64,000 nucleotides of DNA from the NCBI GenBank assembly GCA_022559985.1, contig JAFJTR010000115.1, positions 1 through 64,000 on the forward strand. Direction: 5' to 3'. Source of the stretch: Parastagonospora avenae f. sp. tritici 18332-5 (Eukaryota > Ascomycota > Dothideomycetes > Pleosporales > Phaeosphaeriaceae). Under the pieces are notes generated by a model. It had not been told where the DNA came from. It did no database searches and worked only from the letters and a program-made list of their open reading frames with translations. Below, piece by piece: positions 21,719 through 33,513 of this stretch; the first letter of the stretch is position 1; the number at the start of each line of letters is the position of its first letter. Position numbers and translations under genes: made by a program.

Positions 21719-23436
21719 CTACTGTTTCCCTCCCCCGCCTTCATCCCCCTGAATATCCCCAATCTCACTCTTCGCCTCAACATACGGCTTTAACATATTT
21801 CTGACCCCCAACGCCTTCTCGAAGACATCCCTCACCCTCAACACATCCTCATCCTTCCCCGCTCGTCCGAAGATATACACCGAGAACCTGACATGACACG
21901 TTAGCCCCACATTCATGTTGTACATGCCAAGAAAGAAGACTCACGGAATCCCCGGCGCAACGTCCACCAACCCATTCCCATCCTTCTCGACCGGCGCGTC
22001 GTCCGGATAAACTCCCATCGGCAGACTCAGTACCGGACTTCCCGCCTTCGCCGCAAACGTCTGCATGGTGACCGATAGCGTGGGCAGGAGCAGGACGTCG
22101 CACTGATGGCTGTCCAGCGCGCCTGGGATCCCGCCTTCGCCGGCGAAATACTCGTCGCGGGAGAGCATATCCTGGTGCAACCTGTCGTCTGGGTGCGTGC
22201 GTTCCGCGCGCTCGAAAACCTCGACGTTGCGGCGCGGAAACTCCTCTTCGAGGCAGGATTTGGTGGAGACGATGAGGTCGCGGAGGGTGTGTATGTTTTG
22301 GGGATTCGTGGCGAGGGGGGAGAGGTAGGCGTTGATGGAGAATTCAATGTCTGTGTCGAGGATGATGGATTTGTGCGCTGGGGTCTGGGCTTCGAATTCT
22401 GCTGCGCCGGAGACGTGTACGTCGTGCACGAGTGTAGCGCCGTCGCGTTGGAGGGCGGCGAGGACGTGTCTGAAAGCTTTGCGTTTGGGGAGGGGGAGTG
22501 TGGTGAAGCCTTGTAGGCTCCAGGGTATGCCGATGCGCATGGAAGATAGAGAAGTTGTTGGACACGAGGGCGTGATGTCTTTTATCAGCTTGGCCTTCAA
22601 AGATACGTCGTGTTGATTGCTGTGGGATATGAGTTCGAGGAGGATATCTACTGCATCGGAGACGGTGCGTGTAAGTAAGCCAACGGTGTCGAGACGTTGA
22701 GAAGCGTGGATGAGGCCATCGGAAGACAGCAAGTTGCGCGTGGGTTTGAACCCTATGATACCTGCTTTTTCGGCGGGAGAGACGATGGAGTAACATGTCT
22801 TTGAACTCATCAGCACTCGAGTCTTTTCAACATCACCATTTGTAAGCAACTCACCTCTGTCCCTACTGCCGCCGCACGCAACCCCATCGACACAGCCACA
22901 GCACACCCACTACTACTCCCGCTCGCCTTCATGCCGGGATAATATATTCCCTTCGTCTGTCCACCCCTCGCGCTCCACCCACTACACCCGCTCGTCGATC
23001 GAAAACCCGACCACTCCGCCATATTCTCCTTGCCCAGGATTACGGAACCGGCGTTTCTCAGCGCGGTGACTATTGTAGCTTCTTTTGCTGGTCTTGCGCG
23101 AACAAGCGCCATGGAACCACATGTCGTGTCTGTGGCGTCCAGCGTGGGTATGTTGTCTTTGATCAAGATGGGAATGCCGTGAAGTTTGCCGCGAGGACCG
23201 CACTGACGGCGCTCATTGTCTAGGCATCTTGCGATGACCGTGGCATCGGGGTCGGCTTCGACAGCGGCGTGGAAGATGTGGTTGACTTCGGTGATCCTGG
23301 CGGTGTAGGCATTGACTAGCTGTTCGGAGGTGAACAAGCCCTGTTCGAGGCCGTTGAGCAAGTCGGAGAGTGTTGCTTGTCTCAGCTGCAGTGAATTTTC
23401 GGTCAATTTGGTCTCGGTGTTCATGGTTTTGCTCAT
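21719..23436 (-). CDS. Amidase-signature family hydrolase
   Basis: Three exons, 23436-22855, 22798-21945 and 21887-21719, give 534 residues; introns are 56 and 57 nt. An in-frame ATG at 23547 also exists, but the start MSKTMNTE is closer to the family. The amidase core is clear: catalytic Lys in HGIPILIKDNI (about 93), the cis-Ser in the ASGSSSG block (about 174), and the nucleophile Ser at about 198, followed by the conserved GIIGFKPT. The loop before the nucleophile reads TETCYS where most family members have TDTGGS, so the oxyanion-hole Gly pair is replaced. Family members hydrolyse carboxamides to acid and ammonia; substrate here is unknown. Length matches fungal amidases. No signal peptide is seen, so it is probably cytosolic. 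Confidence 0.92.
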
Positions 23437-25287
23437 TGTCGTCGACTCGTTGTCTCGTTTATGGTTGGTAGAGCGTGCTGGTTCCGATAACGCATATTTA
23501 TTGGAGCCGTGACAGTAACAGTTGATAAGAGATGTCTTCACATTCATGTATCTCCGTTGGCAACAATGTCACCACTCCAAGAGATTGAATTACTCATGCC
23601 CCGGAGCTGTTGGTGATTTCATGTGGCACATCGACAATACCTAGAGTACAGTCGTTTCCAGGTGTCGAACGTGACGCTCTAGCAAGCGCTCCATGATAAT
23701 GCAGAAGCAGGGCGACCGCGATTGTAATTCACCAGCAAGATCGAGTCTGGCAACGTTGCCATACTTGAACTCTGCAACCAACATCTTCGGCAAGCATGGG
23801 CGCCTTCTTCTTGCTCATCCCAGTATGTCCTAAAGAATAGCAGGGATCTATATCGTTATACAGTTGAATTATAAAGAAGGCTCTCCTTCGGGGTCGGCCA
23901 TGCGATGGACCTTCATCATTCTGAGTCGGCGGATAACTCGATTCGAAGTAGCGTTGGCTGTGCAAGTACCCATCCATGAGAGCGTAGTTTATTACTGTAC
24001 CGAGTAAATGATCCCGCGGATTTACTTCGTCTTGCACGGGTGTATCTTTCCTATGAAGTGCGGACCTCATCGAATGACTCGAGACAGCTTGTGTACTGAT
24101 GGATTGTCAGCACCATGGTCCCTTTTCGTTTGATTTGCGACCACGTCTAAAGGCCATTGACCGCAGTCACATGGCGCTCTTCTCTGTCGGGTTGTGCACT
24201 CGAACGTCGGGAAATGCACCAGTTCACTTAGCGACTAGGTGGTGACCGCGGGGAACGCACGTTTCTACAGCAATAGTCGATCTGAAACTGACTTGCAACT
24301 AGATTGGTATGTAAGCGCTGGCGTATTGTCGCACATTGAGAGCGAGATTGAACATGACGGAGTGATGCGGTGATGGTGCGCTATGCTCCATCTTAGGCCC
24401 GATTCTGCATGCCGTTCCTTCGAGAATGCAGCAGCTCACGACCACCAGGCGCCGGCAAAATTCGTGCCCGCCTTGTCTAACGAGAAGAGGTAAAGACGTA
24501 AAGAGGTAGCCTGTATATATTAAAGTAATTCTAGTAGAACTAGGTAGAGTATCTTAGAGCCTTGAATATATCTAGGCTCCTCTAGGAGCTTGCAATAAGT
24601 TTACCTCTAACGACTATCAGGCTTAAATTGTAGGTGCAGAGCGGGCACGAATTTTGCTGCTCCCTAGTGCGACACGAAAAGCAGACGTAACGAAGGCGAT
24701 CAAGATCGCAAGGGAATGTACCATGGCTTGGGGAGATTGTCGGATTGAAACGGCGAGAAGCGGCAAGAGGGTATCTAGAATTGCTATTCAGTGGTGCCGT
24801 GTGCACCGTCGATAACCTGCAGCATTCCATCAGTGCTATCGATGACACAATTTTGATATTTCACATGTAATCATGGAGCACCGGCCTTGGGATACCAGTC
24901 ACTGTCGCATGCAGCGCTTGCCAGATCTTCGTTCATGGGAGCGTACTCTCCACCGCTGGGACCTGTTGCAAGCCAGTATCCCTTCTTCCTGGTCCAAAGA
25001 AACCATTGCGATATTGATCGGCAGGCCGTACGGGTGTCACCACTTTCTATGGGTCAGTGTCAGTGTGACGACCTGCCATATTACGATATCACCATCGGTT
25101 AAGGTTAGTGATACCCTTGAGACCTCCAGAATTAGCGACCGGTATGACGACAATCCAGGCCGAATCAACATTGGAGCCATTGACATGCGGTCGAACCCCT
25201 GGCCGAGCTTTGCTGGCGTAAGGTTTTGATAGGCATTCTTAATGGCATGGGACTCAAGGGAAGCGGTCCTTCGGCTCCACGTTTGCG
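23437..25287. other. Intergenic with one MITE copy
   Basis: The only structure I can support is the element at 24443-24669. A minus-strand frame at 23729-24070 begins with ATG and runs 113 codons, but has no motif. Frames at 24873-25229 are open on both strands and probably non-coding. Confidence 0.5.
24443..24669. mobile_element. MITE-like element, copy B (best preserved)
   Basis: A 227-bp element. Left end CACCAGGCGCCGGCAAAATT and right end (reverse complement) CACTAGGGAGCAGCAAAATT continue into a shared CGTGCCCGC, giving 29-bp inverted repeats with five differences. The flanks are CGAC on both sides, an exact 4-bp target duplication. The interior is AT-rich with GTATATATT and AATATATCTAGGCT blocks shared with other copies. 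It has no coding capacity. Confidence 0.85.
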
Positions 25288-26085
25288 ATGTTCGCAACTG
25301 CACCGCAATGTGCCATCCTTGGAAGTGATGAGAGCATGTCGTGGGATCTCGACAGCTTCGAAGATGGCTCGTTCACCGTTAACGTCCAACAATACATACC
25401 GAAGTCGCCGTGCACGGCAACGAACCTGTATGCATGGTCGAGAACTGTCTTTTCGTTTTCGATCCAACCACCGAGACAAGAGCACATACCTCTTGGAAAC
25501 ATACAATCCGAAGCGGCCCCATATTCAGACTCAGAATGTTCGTTTTGCGAGACGGAGGCCGCCGACTGTGGCGATGATGGCCACGAAGGACGGTATGCCA
25601 ACCCGGAGCCATTGATCTTCAACATACATTTCGAGGATCGGACGTACACCAAGCGGCTCGATTATGCGACGTTTGCGCGATGGGAAAATGTTGAGGACCT
25701 CCTGGAGGGGTTCGAAGGCGAGAGCGCAACCATCAAACAGCTGTGGGATGTGCGCGAAGACATGCCCATCTGCAGCGGCGACTGGGACGCTCGTGTTCAT
25801 CCAGGGATGGAAATTGATGTTACTTGCTGGAAGACGGATACATGTGAATACGACTCAATTCTGAGCAGTGATGACGAAGAGGATGAGAAGGGTAATGCGC
25901 AGGGATGGGAAGATGTGCACCTTCACGGACGGCGGTGGTGGTTCGGTGCGTGGAAGAGAAAGGTTGAGCAGGAGGTGGCGAAGAGCACCTCATCAGTCCG
26001 GGACCCGTCGCGGAGGGAGATATTGCTCGGTATGCTGGCAATGGCAACGTTTGTAGGCATGGTTGTGCTTTTCTGTACAGTGTGA
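25288..26085 (+). CDS. Tail-anchored protein with a fungal ubiquitin-like domain
   Basis: One open frame of 265 residues. The centre (about 105-180) runs from EPLIFNIHFEDRTY through WENVEDLLEGFEG to DARVHPGMEIDVTCW; this strand-helix-strand pattern is that of the ubiquitin-like domain common in fungal proteins of unknown role (ULD_2 type). An acidic stretch (SSDDEEDEK) follows, then a basic segment and a C-terminal hydrophobic helix of about 22 residues ending three residues before the stop, so the protein is probably tail-anchored. A stop lies 51 bases upstream of the ATG in frame; an additional 5' exon cannot be excluded. The ubiquitin-like call rests on pattern only. Confidence 0.7.
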   Translation: MFATAPQCAILGSDESMSWDLDSFEDGSFTVNVQQYIPKSPCTATNLYAWSRTVFSFSIQPPRQEHIPLGNIQSEAAPYSDSECSFCETEAADCGDDGHEGRYANPEPLIFNIHFEDRTYTKRLDYATFARWENVEDLLEGFEGESATIKQLWDVREDMPICSGDWDARVHPGMEIDVTCWKTDTCEYDSILSSDDEEDEKGNAQGWEDVHLHGRRWWFGAWKRKVEQEVAKSTSSVRDPSRREILLGMLAMATFVGMVVLFCTV

Positions 26086-26185
26086 GGTGCGCGGGCGTGT
26101 GGGGATGACGCAAAGCCCCACCGTGGGGAAGGAGCTCTCGAGCTTGGAGCTCTGACAGCTGAAGCCACGACATATCAGCCTTCAC

Positions 26186-27115
26186 ATGACCGCAATGGCT
26201 TCACGGATAGCTGCAATCCGAGCAATACTGCCAGACCTCGAGTCGGCATTGCACTCTTTTACTGCCTCGCCCTCCAAATTCCGCGTTGTGCGCACGGTCA
26301 ATGCCACCAACACGCAACCGCACACGCTGTACATCCTCGACTCCTCCTTCAACCCGCCATCCATCGCACATCTGACGCTCGCCACGTCAGCACTCAAGCA
26401 ACATGCGCCCTCGGAAACCGCGCCATATAGACTGCTCCTGCTCTTCAGCACACACAATGCCGACAAAGCCCCAAGTCCTGCTAGCTTTGTGCAGCGTCTC
26501 GCTCTGATGACCGTGTTCGCCGAAGACCTGTCACGACATCTCAGGAGTGAGGAGTCAGCACAGAAGGAGCATGTTGCAAACATATCCATAGACATTGGTC
26601 TCACCAAAGAGCCGTACTACAGCGACAAATCTGCTGCCATCAAGGATACGACGGCACCCTTCTACTCTTCCAACCCCATCCACGTCCACCTCGTCGGCTA
26701 CGATACGCTCATTCGCTTCTGCAACCCCAAGTACTATCCAAAGTTCGACCCGCCACTGTCGGCACTTAGACCCTTCTTCGATGCTGGCCACAAGCTACGC
26801 GTCACTCAGCGACCAGCAGACTCCAGCGATCAGTCTTCGAGCGAGTTCGGGACGGTGCAGGAGCAGGAGAAGTACGTGCAGAGGCTGAGGGATGGCGAGG
26901 AAGAGAAGAACGGCCTCTTGCCGATATGGGCGAACAACATAGACATGGCACAGGCTGAGAGAGGTGTGGGCATCAGCTCAACCAGAGTGAGGAATGCTGC
27001 AAAGGATGCCAAGTGGGACGTGGTCAGCGAGCTCTGCACTGAAGGTGTAGCCGCCTGGATCAAGGATCAGTCGCTGTACAGTGAAGATGCAAGTGGCAAG
27101 AAGATGATGGGATGA
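26186..27115 (+). CDS. POF1: Nicotinamide-nucleotide adenylyltransferase, POF1-like
   Basis: A single exon of 309 residues. The nucleotidyltransferase HxGH-type motif is present in the POF1 form: ILDSSFNPPSIAHLTL at about 49-64, with Asn-Pro-Pro and the second His kept. HLVGYDTLIRF at about 166-176 matches the substrate-binding block, and GISSTRVRNA at about 275-284 is the ISSTxxR signature that holds ATP phosphates. The first His of HxGH is replaced, as it is in POF1 relatives. Yeast Pof1 has NMN adenylyltransferase activity and is linked to membrane and protein-quality control phenotypes. Expected to be cytosolic. Its start is 100 bases from the end of the preceding gene, so the upstream region is short. 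Confidence 0.88.
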   Translation: MTAMASRIAAIRAILPDLESALHSFTASPSKFRVVRTVNATNTQPHTLYILDSSFNPPSIAHLTLATSALKQHAPSETAPYRLLLLFSTHNADKAPSPASFVQRLALMTVFAEDLSRHLRSEESAQKEHVANISIDIGLTKEPYYSDKSAAIKDTTAPFYSSNPIHVHLVGYDTLIRFCNPKYYPKFDPPLSALRPFFDAGHKLRVTQRPADSSDQSSSEFGTVQEQEKYVQRLRDGEEEKNGLLPIWANNIDMAQAERGVGISSTRVRNAAKDAKWDVVSELCTEGVAAWIKDQSLYSEDASGKKMMG

Positions 27116-27726
27116 AACAAGTGTATTGAATGAGCGTGATATGACCCGTGTCTGCGCCTCGTTGAGCAGCATCTGACACAGTACATGAAGAAGCTCACTG
27201 CACATATACATGCGAGCAGCTCCATGAAAAGTTGCTGTTCGTTTGACGCATTGCGATCGCAATGTGCACGCTTGCCGGTAAATACTACAGCGTCCACGGC
27301 TGCCCGCTTCTCACAACGTATCGTGATTCACTTGCGACATTGCGTATATGGACAGTATTGCTGTCCCGCGGCTATATATGAGCAGGGCGAGACACTGCTG
27401 TGGTTGTGCTTGCCACGAGGCAGAACGCTCCTTCCTCAACACCACGCACTGACCCACACCTGCCATCACCATCAGACCATATTGTCGCGGCATGCTTTCC
27501 CGTCCGTACACACAACATTGAGCTTGTTTTGAACATTTCTTCCGTCCATCTCGTAATTCTCTTCTCCGCTCCATCGGCTTCAATGCCAAACCTCTCTTCT
27601 TCTGTCAGGAAGTCACTCCCCATGGTCGACTAGTGTGGAGCCTTGCAGGTGGTGTCAACAGACCATCAGACCATCCTTCTGCTTCTTCATCTTCTCCCAC
27701 TGTCATCGCTCACCACTTAGTTCACA
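27116..27726. other. Intergenic, promoter of the following gene
   Basis: No coding signal. Pyrimidine-rich stretches near 27540-27720 lead into the next ATG, as is common upstream of fungal genes. Confidence 0.5.
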
Positions 27727-30700
27727 ATGGCTTCGAAATTGTGCTGCACGGCAGAGCAAGAGGACCGAACAGGCTCGCCAGATCTACCCAATGCTCGCGT
27801 CAGCGCAGCGACGCCCAACTGGCCTCTTCTGCCAAAGCAGGCGGGCTCACCCAACTCGCAATTCACCAGTGCTCGATCAGACGAGCTTCACGAGCTCCGC
27901 CAAATCTTCGACAACGCCCAAGATGAGGCTCCTGAGCGGACGTCTCCACGCAAGACCCCTAGGCCGCGCTCAAGCCGTCCGTCCATCTACAGTCTGCACA
28001 GTCTACACAAGATGACCAGCATGCGATCTATTCTGAGGCGCAAGTTCTCCAAAGACCTAACGAGGAAGAAGAGCAATGCTTCCACCCGACCGCATACCCA
28101 GGAGACCCTCAGTGAACAATCTGACACCGTTATCAAGCACCCGAACGAGGACCCGCGCCAGCGACTGAAGGTGACCAAAGAAGACTTGCGGAAGGACCTG
28201 CTGAGTGACAAGAAGCCAGCCGAAGGAGGCTACGACTCAGATGCCGAAGTGCTCGACGTTGTTGCCAAAAACATTGGAAAAGCAACGCCCACCAAGCGAC
28301 CGAGCATCCACAGTGTAGACTGGGCGCCTTCTTCAGGAAGGTCTGTACTCTTCATCTGGAGTTCCTGCGCTTGCTAACTTTACTAGTAAATCAACACCCG
28401 GGTCATCCGCCCCACGGCCGGGCAGCACCGAGCTCAAACGCGACGTCCAGCCCTACCAGATACAACACACTCAGCCGCTCTCGCTATCCAGTCGCTTCAC
28501 GCAGGTATTCAGCACGCCAAACCTTCGCACCGATGAGCCAAACGAAAGAAGCCGCACACTGCGGCGATCCCACTCCGCCACGTCCATGGGTCTACCGAAG
28601 CCTTCGCCCCTCTCACCAATGCGACTTCCAAGTCTCACAAGTCATGACAAGGACGGCGTACCTTGGGCTGAGTTTATGAGCGAAAGTCTTCGCCTCTCCC
28701 AGTTTCCTGTTCCTCCACGTCATGCTAGCCTGAAACCATCAAAGACACTCATGGTCTCAGATCTTGAAGCGAAGGATAGCCATCATGACAAGACTACCGA
28801 GCAAGTCCGTTCAGGTGAACTGGTACAGGCTACTGCAACCACAGATCTGACAACATCTGCTCGTGCCATTGAAATACGTATCCAGCAACCCACCTCGATC
28901 GCTAGCCCTCGTCCATCGGCATCCGTTCGGCGTGACTTTCGAGAGAATGCACCTCCCGTCAATGAAACTAGTGCCGAAGACGCCAAAGATGAGAATCAGG
29001 AGGAAGACAACCACCGTCGCTCTGTACACCTGTACAGTATGCGCATCTCGCATCACTTGCGCTCTGGCTCACTGCTGTCGTGGGATCAGCTCGCCGATAC
29101 GCCAGAGATGCCCTCACCACCTCGTGTATTCCGACAGCGTACTGTATCTGACCAGAGTCGGTTCTCGAAAACACACACGCAGCTTGCTCGGCATGAGCGA
29201 CAGACTTCCAGCTCGGGCTTTGCCAGCAACAAAGTGCCCAGCAGATGGGGAAGGGTCTTGCCCCACGACCACGATCTCCGTGCCGATGTTGCATCTTCAA
29301 TCTATTCAAGTAGACCACAGAGCCCTCCCGAGAGCTTTGGTGGCTCCGTGGCGAACTTCAGCCACTCATCGGTTGACTTGAGGGCTCTGCGTCGCTCAAA
29401 TTCATTCCCTACGGATAACGAAGAGACGCCTCGGCCCCTGCGTCGTTACGGAAACTTGGCAGCCACTGAGGAGGTTTCACCGCATACTTCACTACTGGCA
29501 CAACCGCCGTTGCTGGCACGAAAGAACAGCGTAGCGGATACAAAGAGGTCCAAGTTCAGAGAAGAGTTCAGTCCATCTCCGCCCAAGAAGAAACTCACTC
29601 CATCGACGTCAATCATGAAGTTCCTGAACCCCAAGAGACTCAGTCTACGCAGTCTAAGTGAAGCCAATCTTCAGCCTGAAGCACCGAAGCCGCACGTGGA
29701 CGGCCCTTTTGACACTTTGGCCCTGCCGGGTGATCGAGAACGGCGTCAATCCCGCTCATTGATCAGTCTACAGACCGAACAAGATGCGCTGGGCAAAAAC
29801 AAGGGTGCGAACCTCTGGGACAAGGCGCTCAAAGCTCATCAGGAGGAGAAGGCGTCCATGTTCCTGCCCAAGAACAAGGAGCTTGCTGTACATGCTAGCC
29901 CCTTCAGAGAACGCAGTGGAAGTTGTTCCAGCCGCAGGCCTAGTGTTCAAGATTATCGCGATCAAACTTACGATGTATCCGCCCGGAAGCGCTCATCCGC
30001 ACCAATATTCGCACGGCACACCTTCGGAGATCGAGTTTTCGGTGAACGACCAGAACCAGTTACGAGACGGAGTGCCACAGCCGGAAGAGATGCCCTGAGT
30101 CCCGCGCAAGAGGTTGCTGAAGCATTTGACAAGCAAGGCGACGATACTGACGTTGTCGGTGCCTGGGGCCGGTACCCATCTAATACTAGACCCGAGCGCA
30201 CGCTATCTTTCAGCAAGAAAGACCGTGTTGAAACACGCGACTTCGCGCTCGAAGCTGCTATCCGATTCGCGTCAGCACAGAACGATGATTACGATGAGGA
30301 CATGCTGGACCCGACCGACCGCTTGCCAACGCCAAATCTCCTGCCTGGGGAAAAGAAGCGCAAGAAGAAGGTTGGAACCGGCAAAATGGCCAAGAGTCAC
30401 TCCATGACTTTCGGTAGGAAGCTCATCAAGAACTATTACGCCGGCATGTTCAAGTCCTCGAGCTCTGAATTTCGTCAACATGGACGAGGACACCGCAGCT
30501 CGATCGCGTCGGGAGGCACACTAGAGCATCCTGAGCTGGAGTTGTTGCCCGAGGTTTTCATGTCTGGGGCAAATGATGGAGCTCGTAGCAGACCTCCGAG
30601 TCGGAGCGGCAAGAAAGTGGTTCGCCGTCACAGTGCGCGCCTCAGCGAGTCCAAGTCAAAAGGGAAGCTGCCGGCTGCCGACTCCATGGCAACACTTCGT

Positions 30701-31198
30701 CCTCGTCGGAACTCTTCTGCGCCGAATCTCAAAGATCTCACGAACCTTCAAGAGGGGACTGGCGACGGCAACAACGCGCAAGACCGTGCGCGCGTGTGGT
30801 CAGTCTACTACGAGGAATGTGTACCATCCTTCCCACGCCTCAGCACTGACAACGAATTCGCACTGGAGGACTTTGGTGGCCCGTCCCGCATCTCCTTGGA
30901 CAGAAAGCCCGGCTCGCGACACTCTCATACCGTCCCATCGCGGCGCCTAAAACACTCGCGCAACGCGAGTCAACTCAGTCGTATGAGCAATGCAAGCCGA
31001 TGGAGTGGACGACCCAAGTCCCTTTACATGGGTGAGGACGATAGCCCAGGCGAGGACAAAAGCCTTGTCAGTGTGAGGCGCAGTACCATGGACCTCATTT
31101 CCATGTTCAAGGACCAGGAAAATGCGGAGCACGAGCGCGTCATGTCGCTTACACGCGCAGAGAGCAGACGTGAAGCAGAGCATTTGGCTGGGTTGTAG
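27727..31198 (+). CDS. Large disordered Ser/Arg-rich protein
   Basis: Exons 27727-28340 and 28387-31198 join across a 46-nt intron (GTCTGT donor, GCTAAC branch, CTAG end) to give 1,141 residues. No folded domain is recognisable. The sequence is rich in Ser, Arg and Pro and has many basic-directed phosphosite patterns (RRHS, RRNS, RRSH, RKNS), the pattern recognised by PKA/AGC-type kinases. A basic patch, KKRKKK, near residue 780 could be a nuclear localisation signal. An acidic segment (YDEDMLDPTD) lies just before it. The C-terminus ends in a charged helical stretch with many Glu and Arg. It may be a cell-cycle or polarity scaffold, but that is a guess. Confidence 0.75.
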
Positions 31199-31553
31199 GT
31201 TGGTGGGTCACGAGGGTAATGTGTAATGATGATAATGACGGTGCCTGGATGTATCCACGTATCGTTTGGGAGGATCAGATGTATGCTAGCAGTAGTATTT
31301 CTATTACCCCCAATGTTTTGTACAATGTCGTATTGCCTGAAGGTTTTTGTGCTAGTATTAGTGGTTCCGCTGTCAAAATCGCTCTCTACCATGGTGCACT
31401 ACACAGACTCTAACCACGGTTCCAACCACGCCAAAACCTCACTTTTCTCATGAATTATTGCAACACACAGAATATAAAAAATGAAACTGACCGTGCTTAT
31501 CCAGATTTCTTACCACATACTCACTTTGAAAGTATCCATCTCAGAAACACAAA

Positions 31554-31967
31554 ATGGGCACCTATACCCGCAACATGCCCGCCCGCCACCAAGACCAGCG
31601 CCTACCCACACACAGCGACATGGGCGTGCCTCACCCCACCATCGAAACCATGAATGCGACTCTCGCTCGCAATCTGGCTTCGCACACAGGCACACCTGCA
31701 CCTGCACCGCCCCGGAGAAGCGAAACCCGAAGCGAAACGGCCAGCGAGCCCAAAGTTCGCTTGAAAATCCACATGCCGCGGTCTGAAGCGGAGAATGATC
31801 CAGACGTATGTGCTTCCGCGAGGATCCTTATGCAGATGAGTAGGGACATGCGGGGGTGGGAGGGGGAATCTGAGGGGATGGTGTCGGCGGATGAAGATGA
31901 TGGGGAGGGGAGGAGGGATTCGGCGTTTGAGAAGGGTGGGGGTGAGAAGGAGGGAGAGAAGATATAG
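31554..31967 (+). CDS. Small hydrophilic protein, hypothetical
   Basis: An open frame of 137 residues. It is Pro/Thr/Arg-rich in the first half, then has SARILMQMSRDMRGW, a short possible amphipathic helix, followed by a very acidic Gly/Glu-rich tail. I recognise no family. The minus strand over the same stretch is also open (31602-32141), so coding status is uncertain. Confidence 0.35.
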   Translation: MGTYTRNMPARHQDQRLPTHSDMGVPHPTIETMNATLARNLASHTGTPAPAPPRRSETRSETASEPKVRLKIHMPRSEAENDPDVCASARILMQMSRDMRGWEGESEGMVSADEDDGEGRRDSAFEKGGGEKEGEKI

Positions 31968-32226
31968 TTGCGGTTGATGGGGTTGGCTGTATAGCTTCAA
32001 GGTGTTATTGGCGCGCGGTTGGGAGGGGTGGGGGAGATGGATGGGTTGGTGATTTGGCGTGGCTGGTGCTTTCTTCTGTAGATTGGGATATAGTTGAGGG
32101 TATGAAGGTAGACAGGTATATGCATGGGTCGTTACATGCATGTATACATTGTGACATTGAAGACGAGCTGGTATACGCTAAGTCGCGGGGAACGAGTGAC
32201 GCTAATTGAACAGGAGGAAGTACATC

Positions 32227-33513
32227 TCAGAATGACGAAGTCGGTGCAACAGACGCATCTTTGCTTGCACTTGATGCGGGCTCTTCGGTCTTCGTCTCTG
32301 GTGCCGACTTCGTGCTCGTCGACACCTCGCCGTCCTTTGAGCTGACGGCGAGAGCAGACAGCTGGTCAACTGAAGCTTGGGTAACGTCGGTCGCAGTTGG
32401 TAGAGGCACATTTGTTACACCTCCTCCTTCTGTAGCATGATGAGTAGTGTCCTCTTCATCACTCTCCAGGACCTCATCGTCGAGAACTGGCTCGTGCGAG
32501 TAATTTGCGCTACTGCCATCTTCAGCTTTTCGCGCCCACCAAACGTAACTGCGAAGTCAGTATCAGCATGGTTGTGAAGTGTTGTAAAACTCACACTTCG
32601 CCATAGTAATGACGGTCTTTCCGCTTGGCTTCAGCCCTACACTCGGACAAGAACACCTCGACTTCTTCTCTCGACCACCCCAATACCCTAGTGAAGAGCC
32701 CGAGAGAACTGCTCGGCAGCCAATCCATGAGATCTTCAAATACAAAGCGACCAAGAAGCTTGAACTTAGCGCCTTTGGCCCACTTGCCAATCGGCCACTT
32801 GAACTTCTTCAAATTGATATCGACAAAACCAGAGTCGCGTAGCTTCGGCGTGAAGTGTCGCGGCCCAGTTCCATCCAGTCCGATCTTGGTAGCAGCTTCG
32901 AGAAAGAGCTCTGACCAGCGCATGAGCGGCGAGTTCTCCACTGTGACATTGGCATCCATACACCGAATTGGGAAAACAATCTCTTGACATTCGAGATACC
33001 CTCCAGGCTTGATGTTGGCATATGCTTGTTCGAAGAAGCGGTTCCAGTTCTTGACGGCAGCGACCATGGCACGTGTGTGAATGTAGTCGAACTGATTATG
33101 AAAGATCCAATCTTGCTCGCAGTCATCGATCAAGAATTCGCAATTCGGCGGCACTTGAGCTGGCTGGATTGGACTCAAGTCTGTTCCCAGTACGCGCGCA
33201 GAGGGGTGTTCGTCAGCAAACTCAATGGACCAGATTCCGGTTCCGCACCCCACATCAAGCACATTCTGAAGGTCCTTGGGTATCGGCGCTTGATACAATT
33301 TGCCATCGAGTGTCAATCGAAAAGCATGATGCTGGAGATCCAGTCGGTCCATCTCCGTCTAAGATCTTCACGTTAGTCATGCCATACCGAACGGGTGCGG
33401 GCCGTCGTCGGTCTCACCTCATCGTTCGGCACCGGATACTTCCCTTCGGCATAAGCGTGATACCGTCTGCCGTGCTCGTAGCGAAAATTGAATACTGAAG
33501 ACGTGGCCGACAT
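32227..33513 (-). CDS. LaeA/TAM-like SAM-dependent methyltransferase
   Basis: Three exons, 33513-33418, 33358-32595 and 32548-32227, give 393 residues; introns are 59 and 46 nt. The N-terminal exon carries NFRYEHGRRYHAYAEGKYP, the usual opening of this fungal family. Motif I is VLDVGCGTGIWSIEFA (about 65-80), which binds S-adenosylmethionine; the acidic residue ending the second strand is in LGTDLSPIQP, and the later block is FDYIHTRAM with a KPGGYLECQE post-motif. The C-terminal exon is acidic then Ser/Thr-rich and probably disordered. LaeA itself acts in the velvet complex on secondary metabolism and development, but there are many paralogues and nothing here identifies the true LaeA. Confidence 0.9.

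Noticed and set aside
23729..24070. Minus-strand frame of 113 codons starting with ATG
   Set aside because: No homologous motif, no signal peptide and no splice that extends it; cannot be told from chance.
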